Assembly (NCBI GenBank): GCA_046733275.1
Contig: JBKPOW010000052.1
Coordinates: forward strand, 1-64,000
Reading direction: 5' to 3'
Length of the DNA stretch: 64,000 nt
From: VRUE01 sp046733275
Lineage (GTDB): Bacteria > Actinomycetota > Thermoleophilia > Solirubrobacterales > 70-9
The translations under genes and the position numbers were made by a program. The notes under the pieces are model-generated. The model was not told where the DNA came from. It saw only the letters and a list, made by a program, of their open reading frames with translations, and did not search any database. Each line of letters starts with the position of its first letter. Positions within the stretch are counted from its first letter, which is position 1. This document shows positions 7,771-16,651 of the stretch, one piece after another.

Positions 7771-8217
7771 GTGAGTGCTGCGCGCCTTCGCCATTGGACG
7801 CCCGCCCAGATCGTTGCCGCTCTCTTCGGCCTCGTCTGGGCGCTCGACGGCATTAGCTCGCTCGCCTCGGGCAGTGTCAGTTCACTCGGTGCCCATGAAG
7901 AGGTCAGGCTCATCGGCATCCCGATTGCGGTCAACGGTTGGCACGGTGTCTTCCACCTCATCACCGGTCTCACCGGTCTCACCGTCTGCCTTCGCCCGGC
8001 GGCGGCTCGCGTTTTCGCAATCACCGGTGGCCCAATCTATCTCGCGGCGGCGCTTTGGGGACTGATGCTGGGCAGCCGCGCCTTTGGCTTGATCGACGTT
8101 GATGTCTTCGGTTCTCTCGTCCATGCGGTGGAGGGGACGGTTGTGCTTTCCGCGGGTCTTTTTTCCCCGTCCGTGGAGACCGCGACCCCAGGGGCCGGAG
8201 CGCGGAGCGAGGCATGA
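7771..8217 (+). CDS. Small integral membrane protein, DUF4383-like
   Basis: 148 residues from GTG 7771, preceded by the purine-rich GAGAGGGGTGAGGA. Four hydrophobic segments are visible, starting around IVAALFGLVWALDGI, VNGWHGVFHLITGLTGLTV, GPIYLAAALWGLMLG and VEGTVVLSAGLF. The layout and the NGWHGVFHL motif resemble DUF4383 proteins, whose function is not established. It is the first gene of the operon running to 13623, and its stop overlaps the next ATG, so co-expression with the NAD(P)-dependent enzyme is likely. Confidence 0.7.
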   Translation: MSAARLRHWTPAQIVAALFGLVWALDGISSLASGSVSSLGAHEEVRLIGIPIAVNGWHGVFHLITGLTGLTVCLRPAAARVFAITGGPIYLAAALWGLMLGSRAFGLIDVDVFGSLVHAVEGTVVLSAGLFSPSVETATPGAGARSEA

Positions 8218-9218
8218 CCGCTTCTCCTGTTCGGAATGTCTGTGTGATCGGCGCGCACGGCGCCCTCGGCGGTACTGTCGTCGAGCAGTTCGACGGAGCC
8301 GGTTGGAAAGTGCATCCGGCCGGTCGCAGGCCGGATCAAGGAAACGGCTTTCGTCAGATCGACCTCGACCGTCCCGAGACAGTGGCGTCGGCCCTGCGGG
8401 ATGTCGATCTGGTCATCAACACAGTGGCGCACCCGGGCTGGGCGGCCGAGCGAGCGGTGCTCGAACAGGGTGGGGTCCTCGTCAACTGCAGCCACGCCCC
8501 CGCGCGGACCGCGGCCGCAATTACTGCCGAGGTAAGAGGGCCGAAGGGGACTGCCCTGCTCAACGCAGGCCTGGTCCCCGGCGTCGCCAATCTGGTGGCC
8601 GCCGAGTTACTAGCGGAGCATGCGCGTGCCGACTGCCTGGAGGTCGCCTTCACCGTGCTTCGTGCGGGGACGGTGGGGAGGGCCGGTGGGGAATTTGCCC
8701 ATCACGGCCTGACCTCGCAGAACCATCACCGGGTGGTCGAGTTGTCGATGCCCGAACCCTTCGGCGAGCTCTCGTTCATCGAGGTGGCCGAGGACGAGGA
8801 CGGGGGGTTCGGGGGCGTGGCGGGACAGCGCACCCTGGAGACCTACCTCGGTTTCGGCGACCGGCCAGTGAACCTGGCGCTGCGCACGATGAACGCTCTG
8901 CGTCTGATCTCTGCCCTGCCCCGAGCCGCGTTCACGCTTGGCCTCAGCAAGGGGGCCGAGGCTTCCAGGGAGCCGACCGCGATCTGGGTTGGGGCGCAGC
9001 GTGGGAGCGAACGCCTGGGCGCCTCGGTGCTTGAGTGCGAGGGGGACTACCGCACTACCGCTGTGGCCTCGCGCCTGTTCGGAGAAGCACTACTTGACGG
9101 GCAAGGCCGCCCCGGGTGCTTCAACCCAGAGGATTTGTTCAGCCTCGGCGACCTGTTGCCGGCGCTCAACGATCTTGGTCTGCGGGTAACCAGAAATTGG
9201 CAGGCCTCAGGTGGCTAG
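8214..9218 (+). CDS. Saccharopine dehydrogenase-like NAD(P)-binding protein
   Basis: 334 residues; ATG 8214 overlaps the previous stop (ATGA). The N-terminus is a Rossmann fold with VCVIGAHGALGGTVVEQF and, later, DVDLVINTVAHPG, as in the saccharopine dehydrogenase/reductase-like superfamily. NAGLVPGVANLVAAELL near the middle fits the catalytic domain boundary. The substrate is unknown; within this operon it probably reduces or oxidises an intermediate handled also by the methyltransferase and the two P450s. Confidence 0.72.
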   Translation: MTASPVRNVCVIGAHGALGGTVVEQFDGAGWKVHPAGRRPDQGNGFRQIDLDRPETVASALRDVDLVINTVAHPGWAAERAVLEQGGVLVNCSHAPARTAAAITAEVRGPKGTALLNAGLVPGVANLVAAELLAEHARADCLEVAFTVLRAGTVGRAGGEFAHHGLTSQNHHRVVELSMPEPFGELSFIEVAEDEDGGFGGVAGQRTLETYLGFGDRPVNLALRTMNALRLISALPRAAFTLGLSKGAEASREPTAIWVGAQRGSERLGASVLECEGDYRTTAVASRLFGEALLDGQGRPGCFNPEDLFSLGDLLPALNDLGLRVTRNWQASGG

Positions 9219-9257
9219 AGGCCAGCATCCCACGAGCTGGCTAGGGAGGCGCTAGTC

Positions 9258-9899
9258 GTGGCGAGGATCTACGAGGCAACCGTCGCCCGCGCCTTCTCAG
9301 CTTGGTACGGGCGCATGATGCGGCGCATCGACGAGCGCGGGCTGCGCGATGTCCGCCGCGCACTCATCGCCGAGGCCCACGGACGGGTTCTGGACATAGG
9401 CACCGGGACTGGGTCGAACCTGCCCCTGTTTCCAGAGGCAGTCGACCTTGTCCTCTCCGAGCCCAGTCCCAACATGTTGAGGGCTTTGCGCCCCCGGTTG
9501 AGCGAGGAGGGTCGAACCGATGTCGATCTCGTTCAGGCGGGGGCCGAAGATCTGCCTTTTGACGACGCCAGCTTCGATTGCGTTACCGCCACATTGGTGA
9601 TGTGCACGATGCCCGACCCTCGTGCGGGTCTCGAGGAGATCGCGCGCGTACTAAAGCCAGGAGGCGCTTTTCTTTTCTTGGAGCACGTCCGCTCGACAAA
9701 TCATCGTGTCGCCCGAACTCAGGATCGCCTTGAGCGGCCCTGGCGCTTCCTCGCTGACGGTTGTCACTGCAACCGCGACAGCCTCGCGACGATCGAAGCG
9801 TCGCCCTTGACCCTGCAACGAGTCCAGCACGGCCGCATGCCCCTCGCACCCAAATTCATGGATCCCCTGATCTATGGAAGGGCCGACCTTGTCTGTTAG
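9258..9899 (+). CDS. Class I SAM-dependent methyltransferase (METTL7/UbiE-like)
   Basis: 213 residues from GTG 9258. The SAM-binding motif I is RVLDIGTGTGSNLPLF (about residues 43-58), the acidic motif II is LSEPSPNML, and the later AEDLPFDDASFDCVTATLVM and VLKPGGAFLFLEHV are typical. The tail with RPWRFLADGCHCNRDS resembles METTL7-type small-molecule methyltransferases. It overlaps the next P450 gene by 26 bp, strong evidence of co-expression. Methylation of a P450 product or substrate is a reasonable inference, not shown. Confidence 0.82.
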   Translation: MARIYEATVARAFSAWYGRMMRRIDERGLRDVRRALIAEAHGRVLDIGTGTGSNLPLFPEAVDLVLSEPSPNMLRALRPRLSEEGRTDVDLVQAGAEDLPFDDASFDCVTATLVMCTMPDPRAGLEEIARVLKPGGAFLFLEHVRSTNHRVARTQDRLERPWRFLADGCHCNRDSLATIEASPLTLQRVQHGRMPLAPKFMDPLIYGRADLVC

Positions 9900-11292
9900 C
9901 GCCAGCCCCGCCAAGGTTCCCTCGGGGGCAGGTCCGATTGAGTCCAACCTTGCGGCCGCGCTCCCTGCCCCGCCGGTCGTGCCCCTGCCCGCCTGGGCGC
10001 AGATCCTGCGCTTCGACCAGCGCCAGATCGAGTTCGTCTTCCGGGCCAAGCGCGAGCTTGGCGATGTCTTCGCGATGCGACCCGGCCTTCCTGATGGTCA
10101 GGTGGTTACTGGCCTGCCGGATGACGCCCGGTCTCTGTTCACGGCCAAGCCCGAGGACGCGCCCTCAACTTCGGCTGAGTCGCCGCTGGTGCCGATCCTC
10201 GGCCCCGACTCGGTGCTCACTGCCCTCGGAGATCGCCACATGCGCCAGCGAAAGCTGCTCCTGCCGCCCTTTCACGGCGAAGCAATCGAGCGCTATACGG
10301 AGGCGATCGCCGCGGCAGCCGAGCGCGAGATCGACAGATGGCCGCTGAACCGCCCCTTCGCTCTGGCCCCGCGGATGCAGGCGATAACTCTCGACGTGAT
10401 CATGGCGGGGATCTTTGGAATCCAGGGACGGCCTCCAGCGGGGAGTACGGAGGCGAGGCTCCGCGCGGCCACCAAGCGATTTTTGGCAATGAGCACCTGG
10501 CCTGCCTACCGGCCCTTCGAACTGCTGAACCTGGGACGCCAGGCCCCGGTCGGCTTCAACAAGCTCGCGGTCTGGGTCGGTGAGCGCACCATTTATCCCC
10601 TAATTGCCAAACGTCGCCGCGACGCCGATCTCACCGAGCGCCGCGACATCCTTTCGCTGCTCTTACTGGCGCGCAACGAGGGGGGCGAGCCGCTCAGCGA
10701 TTCCGAAATCCACTCGCAGCTCGTAACTCTCATCCTCGCTGGCCACGAGACCACTGCCAACTCTCTTGCTTGGGCTTGGGAGCGACTTGTCCGCAATCCG
10801 GCCGCCCACGAGCGCCTGCTTGACGCCGTCCGGACTGAAACCGAAGCGGCTGAGGTGATCGAGCAGACGATCACCGAGGCGATGCGCTCGCGGCCGGTGG
10901 TACCGCTCACCGGCCGGCGGGTGGAAAAACCTTGGCGGCTCGGCTCCTACGCGATTCCCGCCAGCACCCCCGTATTCATCAGCATCCTCCTCATCCATCA
11001 TCAGGAGAGCCTCTATCCCGACCCCTTCGAGTTTTGCCCCGAGCGCTGGATCGACCGCAAGCCGGGCACCTACGAGTGGCTTCCTTTCGGTGGCGCCATT
11101 CGCCGCTGCCTTGGGGCAGCACTCGCGATGGCCGAGCAGCGGGTGGTACTCGAGGCGATGGCTCGCCGACTCGATCTCGTCGCTGCCGATCCCACCCCCG
11201 AGCATGCCGTACACCGCAACGTAACGATGATCCCGGCGCGCGGCGCGCGGGTAATCCTCCGGTCGCGGCGCCCCGTCGCCACCGTCTTCTAG
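9874..11292 (+). CDS. Cytochrome P450 (mycobacterial CYP135/138-like), copy in E1
   Basis: 472 residues, a normal bacterial P450 length. Visible landmarks: C-helix HMRQRKLLLPPFHGE, the I-helix oxygen-activation motif AGHETTAN (about residue 289), the K-helix EAMR (about 335-338) and the heme-binding loop FGGAIRRCLG with the thiolate Cys near residue 412. It is a soluble heme monooxygenase needing ferredoxin and reductase partners, none of which is encoded here. It is clearly related over its full length to the P450 at 21211-22644 in the next element. The substrate is unknown. Confidence 0.92.
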   Translation: MEGPTLSVSASPAKVPSGAGPIESNLAAALPAPPVVPLPAWAQILRFDQRQIEFVFRAKRELGDVFAMRPGLPDGQVVTGLPDDARSLFTAKPEDAPSTSAESPLVPILGPDSVLTALGDRHMRQRKLLLPPFHGEAIERYTEAIAAAAEREIDRWPLNRPFALAPRMQAITLDVIMAGIFGIQGRPPAGSTEARLRAATKRFLAMSTWPAYRPFELLNLGRQAPVGFNKLAVWVGERTIYPLIAKRRRDADLTERRDILSLLLLARNEGGEPLSDSEIHSQLVTLILAGHETTANSLAWAWERLVRNPAAHERLLDAVRTETEAAEVIEQTITEAMRSRPVVPLTGRRVEKPWRLGSYAIPASTPVFISILLIHHQESLYPDPFEFCPERWIDRKPGTYEWLPFGGAIRRCLGAALAMAEQRVVLEAMARRLDLVAADPTPEHAVHRNVTMIPARGARVILRSRRPVATVF

Positions 11293-11306
11293 CTGGAGGT
11301 TCTCGA

Positions 11307-12773
11307 TTGAACGGAGGCAAGCAAATAGCAGCCAAGACAATGTGGCGGAATGACACCAAAGTTGGCAGGGCGCGATTTCCGCAGCCAGCACCAGCCGATC
11401 TCACCGGAATCCCGCCGGGTCCGCGGCTGCCGCGGCACCTGCTCGGCGCCTACTGGCTGCTGCGCGAGCACCGACTGCTTGATCGGTGCCGGCGACGCTA
11501 CGGCGATGTCTTTTCGTTGAAGATGTGGCCGCTCGGCCTGCTGGTCGTCATCGCCGAGCCGGCAGAGATCAAGCGGATCTTTACCGGCGACCCCGAAACC
11601 GTGCAGGCGGGCGAGGGCAATGCGGTCACCGAGCCCGTCGCCGGCCCAGAGTCTGTCCTGTTGCTTGACGGCAAGCGCCACCTGCACACCCGCAAGCTGA
11701 TGCTGCCGTCCTTCCACGGCGAGCGCATCCGCGTCTACGGCGACCTGATCGGCGAGATCGCCGAAGCGGAGATCGACCGCTGGCCGCTGGGCACACCGTT
11801 CCCGATCCACCCCTCGATGCAGACGATCACTCTGCGGGTGATCCTGCGAGCCGTCTTCGGCATCGAGGACATCGAGCGCCGCGCCGAGCTGGAACGGCTG
11901 ATCCCGAAGCTGATCTCATCGCCCGCCCTGCTTTGGCCTCCATTGGGATACGACCTCGGGCGCCACAGTCCCTGGGGGCGTTTCCTCGCCCTGCGCGAAC
12001 AGGTGGACGCGATCCTTTTCGACGAGGTCGAGCGGCGCCGAGCCGATCCGGCCTTGGAGCATCGAGAGGACGTCCTCTCGATGCTCCTGCTCGCCCGCGA
12101 CGAGGAGGGCGAGGGGATGAGCGACAGCGAGTTGCGCGACCAGCTCGTCACTCTGCTGCTGGCGGGCCACGAGACGACGGCGACGGCGCTCGCCTGGGCT
12201 TTCGAGCGTCTGCTGCGAAATCCCGCCGCGCTCGGTCGGCTACGTGCCACCCTCGCCGAAGGGGATGAGTCTTATCTGGACTGTGTGGTCAAGGAGACCC
12301 TGCGCTCCCGTCCGATCATCCCTTACGCGATGCGCCGCCTCACGGCGCCAATGGAGATCGCCGGCCACACGGTCCCTGTCGGTGCCTTCATTGGCTGTTC
12401 GACGATCCTCACCCACAGTGACCCTGCTCTCTACCCCGATCCTGATGCCTTCCGTCCCGACCGCTTCGAGGACGGTGGCGCCGACACCTACACCTGGATT
12501 CCTTTCGGCGGCGGCGTGCGTCGCTGCCTCGGCGCCTCGTTCGCCACCTTTGAGATGAAGGTGATCCTGCGGCGGGTCCTGAGTCGCTGCGACCTTAGCG
12601 TGCCCGACACGAGGCCCGAGAGCCCGGTGCGGCGCTTCGTCACCTATCCGCCGAGCCGTGGCGCGCGCGTCGTTCTTCACGAGCGTCGACCGCGATCTTC
12701 GAGTGACCCTGGGGACCTTGTTGTCGCAAGTGCGCAAATGCGAAGTGACGAAGGGGAGGAGAGTCGAAAGTGA
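11307..12773 (+). CDS. Cytochrome P450, second in the E1 operon
   Basis: About 488 residues if started at TTG 11307, which has GGAGG seven bases upstream; ATG 11340 is the alternative but lacks a well-spaced site. Landmarks: HTRKLMLPSFHGERI, AGHETTAT (about residue 286), ETLR, and FGGGVRRCLG with the heme Cys near 407. The N-terminus is Pro-rich (LTGIPPGPRLPRHLLG), unlike the first P450, and the sequence is a different subfamily. Its TGA overlaps the GTG of the next gene (GTGA at 12770). Two P450s in one operon with a methyltransferase suggest successive oxidations of one hydrophobic substrate. Confidence 0.9.
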   Translation: MNGGKQIAAKTMWRNDTKVGRARFPQPAPADLTGIPPGPRLPRHLLGAYWLLREHRLLDRCRRRYGDVFSLKMWPLGLLVVIAEPAEIKRIFTGDPETVQAGEGNAVTEPVAGPESVLLLDGKRHLHTRKLMLPSFHGERIRVYGDLIGEIAEAEIDRWPLGTPFPIHPSMQTITLRVILRAVFGIEDIERRAELERLIPKLISSPALLWPPLGYDLGRHSPWGRFLALREQVDAILFDEVERRRADPALEHREDVLSMLLLARDEEGEGMSDSELRDQLVTLLLAGHETTATALAWAFERLLRNPAALGRLRATLAEGDESYLDCVVKETLRSRPIIPYAMRRLTAPMEIAGHTVPVGAFIGCSTILTHSDPALYPDPDAFRPDRFEDGGADTYTWIPFGGGVRRCLGASFATFEMKVILRRVLSRCDLSVPDTRPESPVRRFVTYPPSRGARVVLHERRPRSSSDPGDLVVASAQMRSDEGEESRK

Positions 12774-13219
12774 GCGTTCAGCAGGCTTCATCGTCTCGAT
12801 CGACCGGCACGGGCGGGCAGCGTCCCGGAGTAACGGCACTGCGCGCGATCATCGCCTTCAACGTGTTGTCGACCTCGGTGCATTACACCCACAACTTCGT
12901 GATGGCGGGCATGTACCCGCCGGTGCCTGTGGTCTTTCCCACCGCGCTCTCCTACCAGATTGGAATTGCGATCTTCTGGCCGCTGTTGACCGCCCTCGGC
13001 CTATGGGGATACAGGCTCTACAAGGAAGGGAATACACGGCGCTCGCGGCCCTTGCTTGTGGCCTACGCAATGCTCGGCTTCACGACGCTCGGGCATTTCC
13101 TGGGCGGCAATCCCGATATCCCGCCGTTCTTCTACGTCACGCTGTTCACCGACTTTCTCGCCGGCTCAGCGTTGCTCGCCTTCGTGGCCTGGACCCTCCG
13201 ACCTCAGAAACGGCCGTGA
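12770..13219 (+). CDS. Four-helix membrane protein in the P450 operon
   Basis: 149 residues from GTG 12770. After a Ser/Gly-rich cytoplasmic start, four hydrophobic stretches follow: ALRAIIAFNVLSTSVHYTHN, YQIGIAIFWPLLTALGLWGY, LLVAYAMLGFTTLGHFLGG and VTLFTDFLAGSALLAFVAW. Conserved-looking His residues sit in the first and third helices. I do not recognise the family. Coupled start and stop (GTGA upstream, TGATG downstream) place it firmly in the operon. Confidence 0.7.
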   Translation: MSVQQASSSRSTGTGGQRPGVTALRAIIAFNVLSTSVHYTHNFVMAGMYPPVPVVFPTALSYQIGIAIFWPLLTALGLWGYRLYKEGNTRRSRPLLVAYAMLGFTTLGHFLGGNPDIPPFFYVTLFTDFLAGSALLAFVAWTLRPQKRP

Positions 13220-13623
13220 TGCGAATCGACCGCAATCTCAGGGTGAGGACGACATGGCAGGCCGGCCCCGCGGCCGCTTCGCCCGGCCCGTTCTTCATCA
13301 GCTACACCGAGTTCACCCCACACCACGCCGCCGATGTCGTCGGGATCTACCTCGCCGCTCGGCGCCTAATGGCGGAATGCGCTGCGCTCGAAGGCGCGGT
13401 CGGCCTGACGACCTACTGGCGGCTTCGCCAATGGAAAGGCGGGTCGCTCTCGGTTTGGGAAAGCCCAGAGGCACTCCGTAGCTTCGTCGGGCTCCCCTTT
13501 CACATCGAGATCATGCGCAAGTACCGTGAACGCGGACGCGTGCGCTCGACCGAGTGGTGGTCGCAGTCCTTGGACCTGGCTCAGGGGCTTGCCGACGGTC
13601 AACGTGCCGTTGCCGGGTCCTGA
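13219..13623 (+). CDS. Small dimeric alpha/beta-barrel-like protein (monooxygenase/DUF3291-like)
   Basis: 134 residues from ATG 13219, which overlaps the preceding stop by one base. FFISYTEFTPHHAADVVGIYLAARR, then TTYWRLRQWKGGSLSVWES and FVGLPFHIEIMRKYRERG, suggest a ferredoxin-like fold of the antibiotic-biosynthesis-monooxygenase/DUF3291 kind (a strand, an amphipathic helix, then Trp-rich strands). This is a fold-level guess. As last gene of the TetR-controlled operon it may act on the same metabolite. Confidence 0.55.
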   Translation: MRIDRNLRVRTTWQAGPAAASPGPFFISYTEFTPHHAADVVGIYLAARRLMAECAALEGAVGLTTYWRLRQWKGGSLSVWESPEALRSFVGLPFHIEIMRKYRERGRVRSTEWWSQSLDLAQGLADGQRAVAGS

Positions 13624-13863
13624 ACCTCGGCGTCAGCTCGCGGCCGGACGCCGCTGTCTCGCCCGAGTCGCAATGGCTCCTATCAACGCGAAGGCCAAGC
13701 CAATGGCCATGAAGACCGATGATCGACGCCGGATGATTTACCGGCGCATTGGGCCAAACTCGACGACCGTCCATTTTCCTGTGCTGGCGTTCCTGGCAGG
13801 ATCGGCTCGTGCACCCGCTGGAACCCGTCGAGTTGTACAGCACCCGACCGTATTGGCCGCGCC

Positions 13864-14286
13864 ATGTGGCGCTGCGAGTACGCGACCTGGCAGCGCTACA
13901 CCGATGTCGCCCTGCCGATGATGGTCGGCGGGTTGGAGGCGCTGCTCGGCCTCGGCCGCAGCGACACGTCGCGGCGCTTCAAGAACCGCCTCGCAGCGAT
14001 GGCGAGCGAGCTTGGCATCGACGGGGTCGACGGCGACCTGCTCGACCGCATGTACGAGGGTCGGTCGGCGTGGGTCCACGGCTCCCCGGTGCGCCTCTTC
14101 GACCCGGCCGCCGATCCCGAGCGCGAACCCGACGCCCAGCCCGACGCGGCGATGGAGGCGGTCCTCGCCGAAATCGTGAGGCTGCAAGACACCCTCCGGG
14201 CAGCTCTGCGTATGGCGATCGAGGCCCCCGAGTTCCGGGCCGTCTTCGCGAGCGAGGCGTCGATCGCCGAGCGGTGGGGCGGGTAG
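13864..14286 (+). pseudogene. C-terminal remnant of an Apea-like HEPN protein
   Basis: 140 residues are open from ATG 13864. DVALPMMVGGLEALLG, then SRRFKNRLAAM and LLDRMYEGRSAWVHGSPVR, match the C-terminal HEPN-type helical domain of Apea-like proteins, including the Rx4H motif (RSAWVH) that in active HEPN RNases is catalytic. The N-terminal part is absent and no good start or ribosome site is seen, so it is probably a fragment. The preceding 240 bp (13624-13863) hold nothing convincing. Confidence 0.45.
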
Positions 14287-14309
14287 GCGTGCGTGGCTGG
14301 TGTAATCAC

Positions 14310-14378
14310 CGCCACCTCGGATTTCGGGCACTCGTCCGCGCGAGTGCCCGAATCGCTGCATATCCACGCACCGGGCCG
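14310..14378 (+). repeat. Element right-end repeat RE without an attachment site
   Basis: CCGCCACCTCGGATTTCGGGC continues into a 12-bp stem TTCGGGCACTCG / CGAGTGCCCGAA (14323-14334 and 14341-14352) and then TCGCTGCATATC. The same block occurs at 20392-20445 and 24041-24100, there followed by an attachment copy. Here the similarity stops after GCATATC, so this is an orphan or truncated element end. Confidence 0.7.
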
Positions 14379-14397
14379 AGCTTCGATGCCTCCTGAT

Positions 14398-15835
14398 CTA
14401 GCTGCCGTTTGGCGGGGTTGCGGAGAATTGACCGTGGAAGCCAAAGGGGATGTGGTGGGGCGCGCGGGCGCGTGCCAACTCGGTGAGGTCGCTCACGTTC
14501 AGGACGAGGAGGAAAGAGTCGCCCGCCTCAGCGTCGAGGACGACCGAGAGTAGAACGCCATCGTCCTCGGCCTCCCCGTCGGGGTTGGCGACGAAAACCG
14601 GCTCGCCAGGGAAGCGGCCGGCTTCAGACCAGAACGTCGGTTCGCCGCTGGATATCTCAACCTTGACCATGTGATCGAAGTAGCCTGTCTCACCAATCCC
14701 GAGTCCCCATACATGCTCGTAGGGGCGGGTGTTCGAGCGCTCGTAGTTGATCCGCGTTAGTTCGATGTTCGTCTGGGAGAGAGGTTCGCTTGAAACCGAG
14801 CAATCGGTGAGGTTGAGCCGGTAGCGGCGAAGCTGAGCTTTCGAGACCGGCTTGCCGTTGCGCAGGCGGTCGAGATAGAAGTCCTCGATCAGCTGGGGAT
14901 TGTCGAAGGCGCAAAGGTCGACCACCACCTCGTCGTCACGCTCGAACGCATTGACGTGATGGAAAGAAAAGCAGGCCTCGGTCTTGAAGCTGCGGCGCAA
15001 CTCGCCGCTCTCGCGGTCCACTAGGAAGAAGCGTGTCCCGCGCTCGGGACGCCAGCGGAAGTTCTCTATGAAAGGGCGCCCGGCGAGGATCGCACAGTTG
15101 GGGTTGACCACGAACGGAAACGCAGCCAGGATCAACCAGCGCTCGGTCATCCCGAAGGAGTGGACGTAGGAGGGCTGAGCGACCGCCCAGGAGTTGATTA
15201 CCTTCGTCTCCAGGGTTGCCGGGTCGACCGAGAAGAAGCGATAGCTGCTGAGCGGACCGAGGCGGACCGCGTAGTTCAGCATCTCGCCCTGTTCTCCTCC
15301 CTTGCTCTCGGAGGTGTCGAAGTGCGGGTGGGCGGTGCACAAGTGCCCCGGTGCGGTCAGTGGGGCCCTCGCCGCGGCGAGTGTCTCACGGTCGAATTCG
15401 ATTGGGATCGGGGTCTCGGTCATCGCGATCATCCGCTCGCCGAGCTCGGCGACGTTGATGTTGGCGTTGTCCGGTATCGCCTCGGGCGAAAAGAGCGACT
15501 GGACGCGCGAGAAGAGGACCCGACATCGCGAACTCCGAATAAGCGATCTTGCCCTGGCGGCGGGCCTCGGCGTAGTTGCGGCTCTGGATGTAGCGGTTGG
15601 CGTAGGAGACGCGGCCCTCGGCAAAGGAGAAGCGGTGCAGCATCCCGTAGCCGTCGAACCAGTGACGCATCCTCTGCTCTCCGACCTCGAACTTGGCGGG
15701 ACCGTTGCGAATCAGCGATCCGGATAGCCAGGCGGGCAGATTCCCCTCCAGCGGCAGCTCGCCGACCTGGACCTCGTCGTCCAACGTTTCGAAGCCCTTG
15801 GAGGGGCTGGTGATCTTCGTCTCAATCGGTGGCAT
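14398..15835 (-). pseudogene. Carotenoid cleavage oxygenase (RPE65 family) with one frameshift
   Basis: From ATG 15835 the frame reads MPPIETKITSPSKGFETLDD to YIQSRNYAEARRQGKIAYSEFA; near 15520-15532 the homologous reading moves to another frame as RVLFSRVQSLFSPEAIPDN and runs to the stop at 14398. Joined, the product is about 478 residues, normal for the family. All four iron-ligand His regions are present (HPHFD, SYVHSFGMTERW, FSFHHVNAFE, FGFHGQF). Intact members oxidatively cleave carotenoids or apocarotenoids. A single small deletion disrupts it unless this is a sequencing error. Confidence 0.75.
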
Positions 15836-15867
15836 CGTTTCAGTTCCTCTCGTGATCTCGGCAGGGC

Positions 15868-16407
15868 TCAGCTCGCGGATCGGCGGCGCAGGTATGCCGC
15901 CTGAAGGCGCTGCATTGGCAGCATCAGGCGTTCAGTGCGGCTGTCCTGAGCCGGCAAGGACCCGATCTGGCGACCCATTTCAAAAAGGTCGATGTGGGTG
16001 TGGATCGCACAGGCCAACTCACCCTGAAACGAATAGTCATCGACGGCATCAACGCTGATCGAGCGCCCGGTCGCGGCCAGGCTCATGTGGTCGAACGGGC
16101 CCAGCATCGTTCCTGAAAGCCGGTAGGCGACGAAGATCCGGGGTTCGCTCATCACGAAACCGGGCTGCTCTTGGATGTCGACCCGCAGGTCCGGAAAGGC
16201 GCGCAGCAAGTCCTCGGCGAAATCACGGAAGCTCTCGCGACCGTATTCGGGCGCTCGCAAAGCCGAGTCCTTGTGCAGGACGTTCTCCGTGCACATCGAC
16301 GCGATCGCGTTTGCGTCATGTTCGTTCCATGCCTCCGTAAAAACCCGGATCCACTCCCGGGCAAATCCCTCCTCCAGGGCCCCGCTCGCCTGCGATGTCG
16401 TCGTCAT
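15868..16407 (-). CDS. SnoaL-like / NTF2-fold protein
   Basis: 179 residues from ATG 16407, chosen because GGAGGAGGG lies just upstream; a possible earlier in-frame ATG at 16461 lies inside the inverted repeat and would add MLQVAKL. Sequence WIRVFTEAWNEHDANAIASMCTENVLHKDSAL, then FAEDLLRAFPDLRVDIQE, is the classical SnoaL-like/nuclear-transport-factor fold found in polyketide cyclases and ester cyclases. The reaction is unknown. It follows the carotenoid-oxygenase gene on the same strand after 32 bp (upstream in transcription), so the two probably formed an operon. Confidence 0.78.
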   Translation of the reverse strand: MTTTSQASGALEEGFAREWIRVFTEAWNEHDANAIASMCTENVLHKDSALRAPEYGRESFRDFAEDLLRAFPDLRVDIQEQPGFVMSEPRIFVAYRLSGTMLGPFDHMSLAATGRSISVDAVDDYSFQGELACAIHTHIDLFEMGRQIGSLPAQDSRTERLMLPMQRLQAAYLRRRSAS

Positions 16408-16446
16408 TGGCCCTCCTCCGCTGGTCTGGTCGGCCTTGATCAACTT

Positions 16447-16651
16447 GGCCACCTGAAGCATGAGGACGGCAGGCCGTTCGCGCAATGAGGGATCACCCTT
16501 ATGGCATGGCTACATGCCGTCACGGCGGAGTTGCGCCATCGCGGCGTGCGATTCATCCCTGAGCCTTCGCACGGTTCAGGACGCCATAGGGTGATCCCTC
16601 ATTGCGCGAACGGCTCCGTCAGCAGACACTGTCCTCATGCTTGAGGTGGCC
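16447..16651. repeat. Large inverted repeat forming a duplicated divergent control region
   Basis: Two arms are near-identical in opposite orientation. The outer blocks (16447-16467 and 16631-16651) include the start-codon context ATGCTTNAGGTGGCC of both flanking genes. The inner blocks (16474-16505 and 16583-16613) read GCCAT(A)AGGGTGATCCCTCATTGCGCGAACGG in both directions. About 80 bp of unique DNA separates the inner arms. It looks like one promoter-plus-start segment copied in inverted orientation. Confidence 0.8.

Noticed and set aside
13845..13870. A second possible TetR operator (CCGTATTGGC) near the HEPN fragment
   Set aside because: Only a half-site similar to the 7686 palindrome is present, with no symmetric partner and no promoter.
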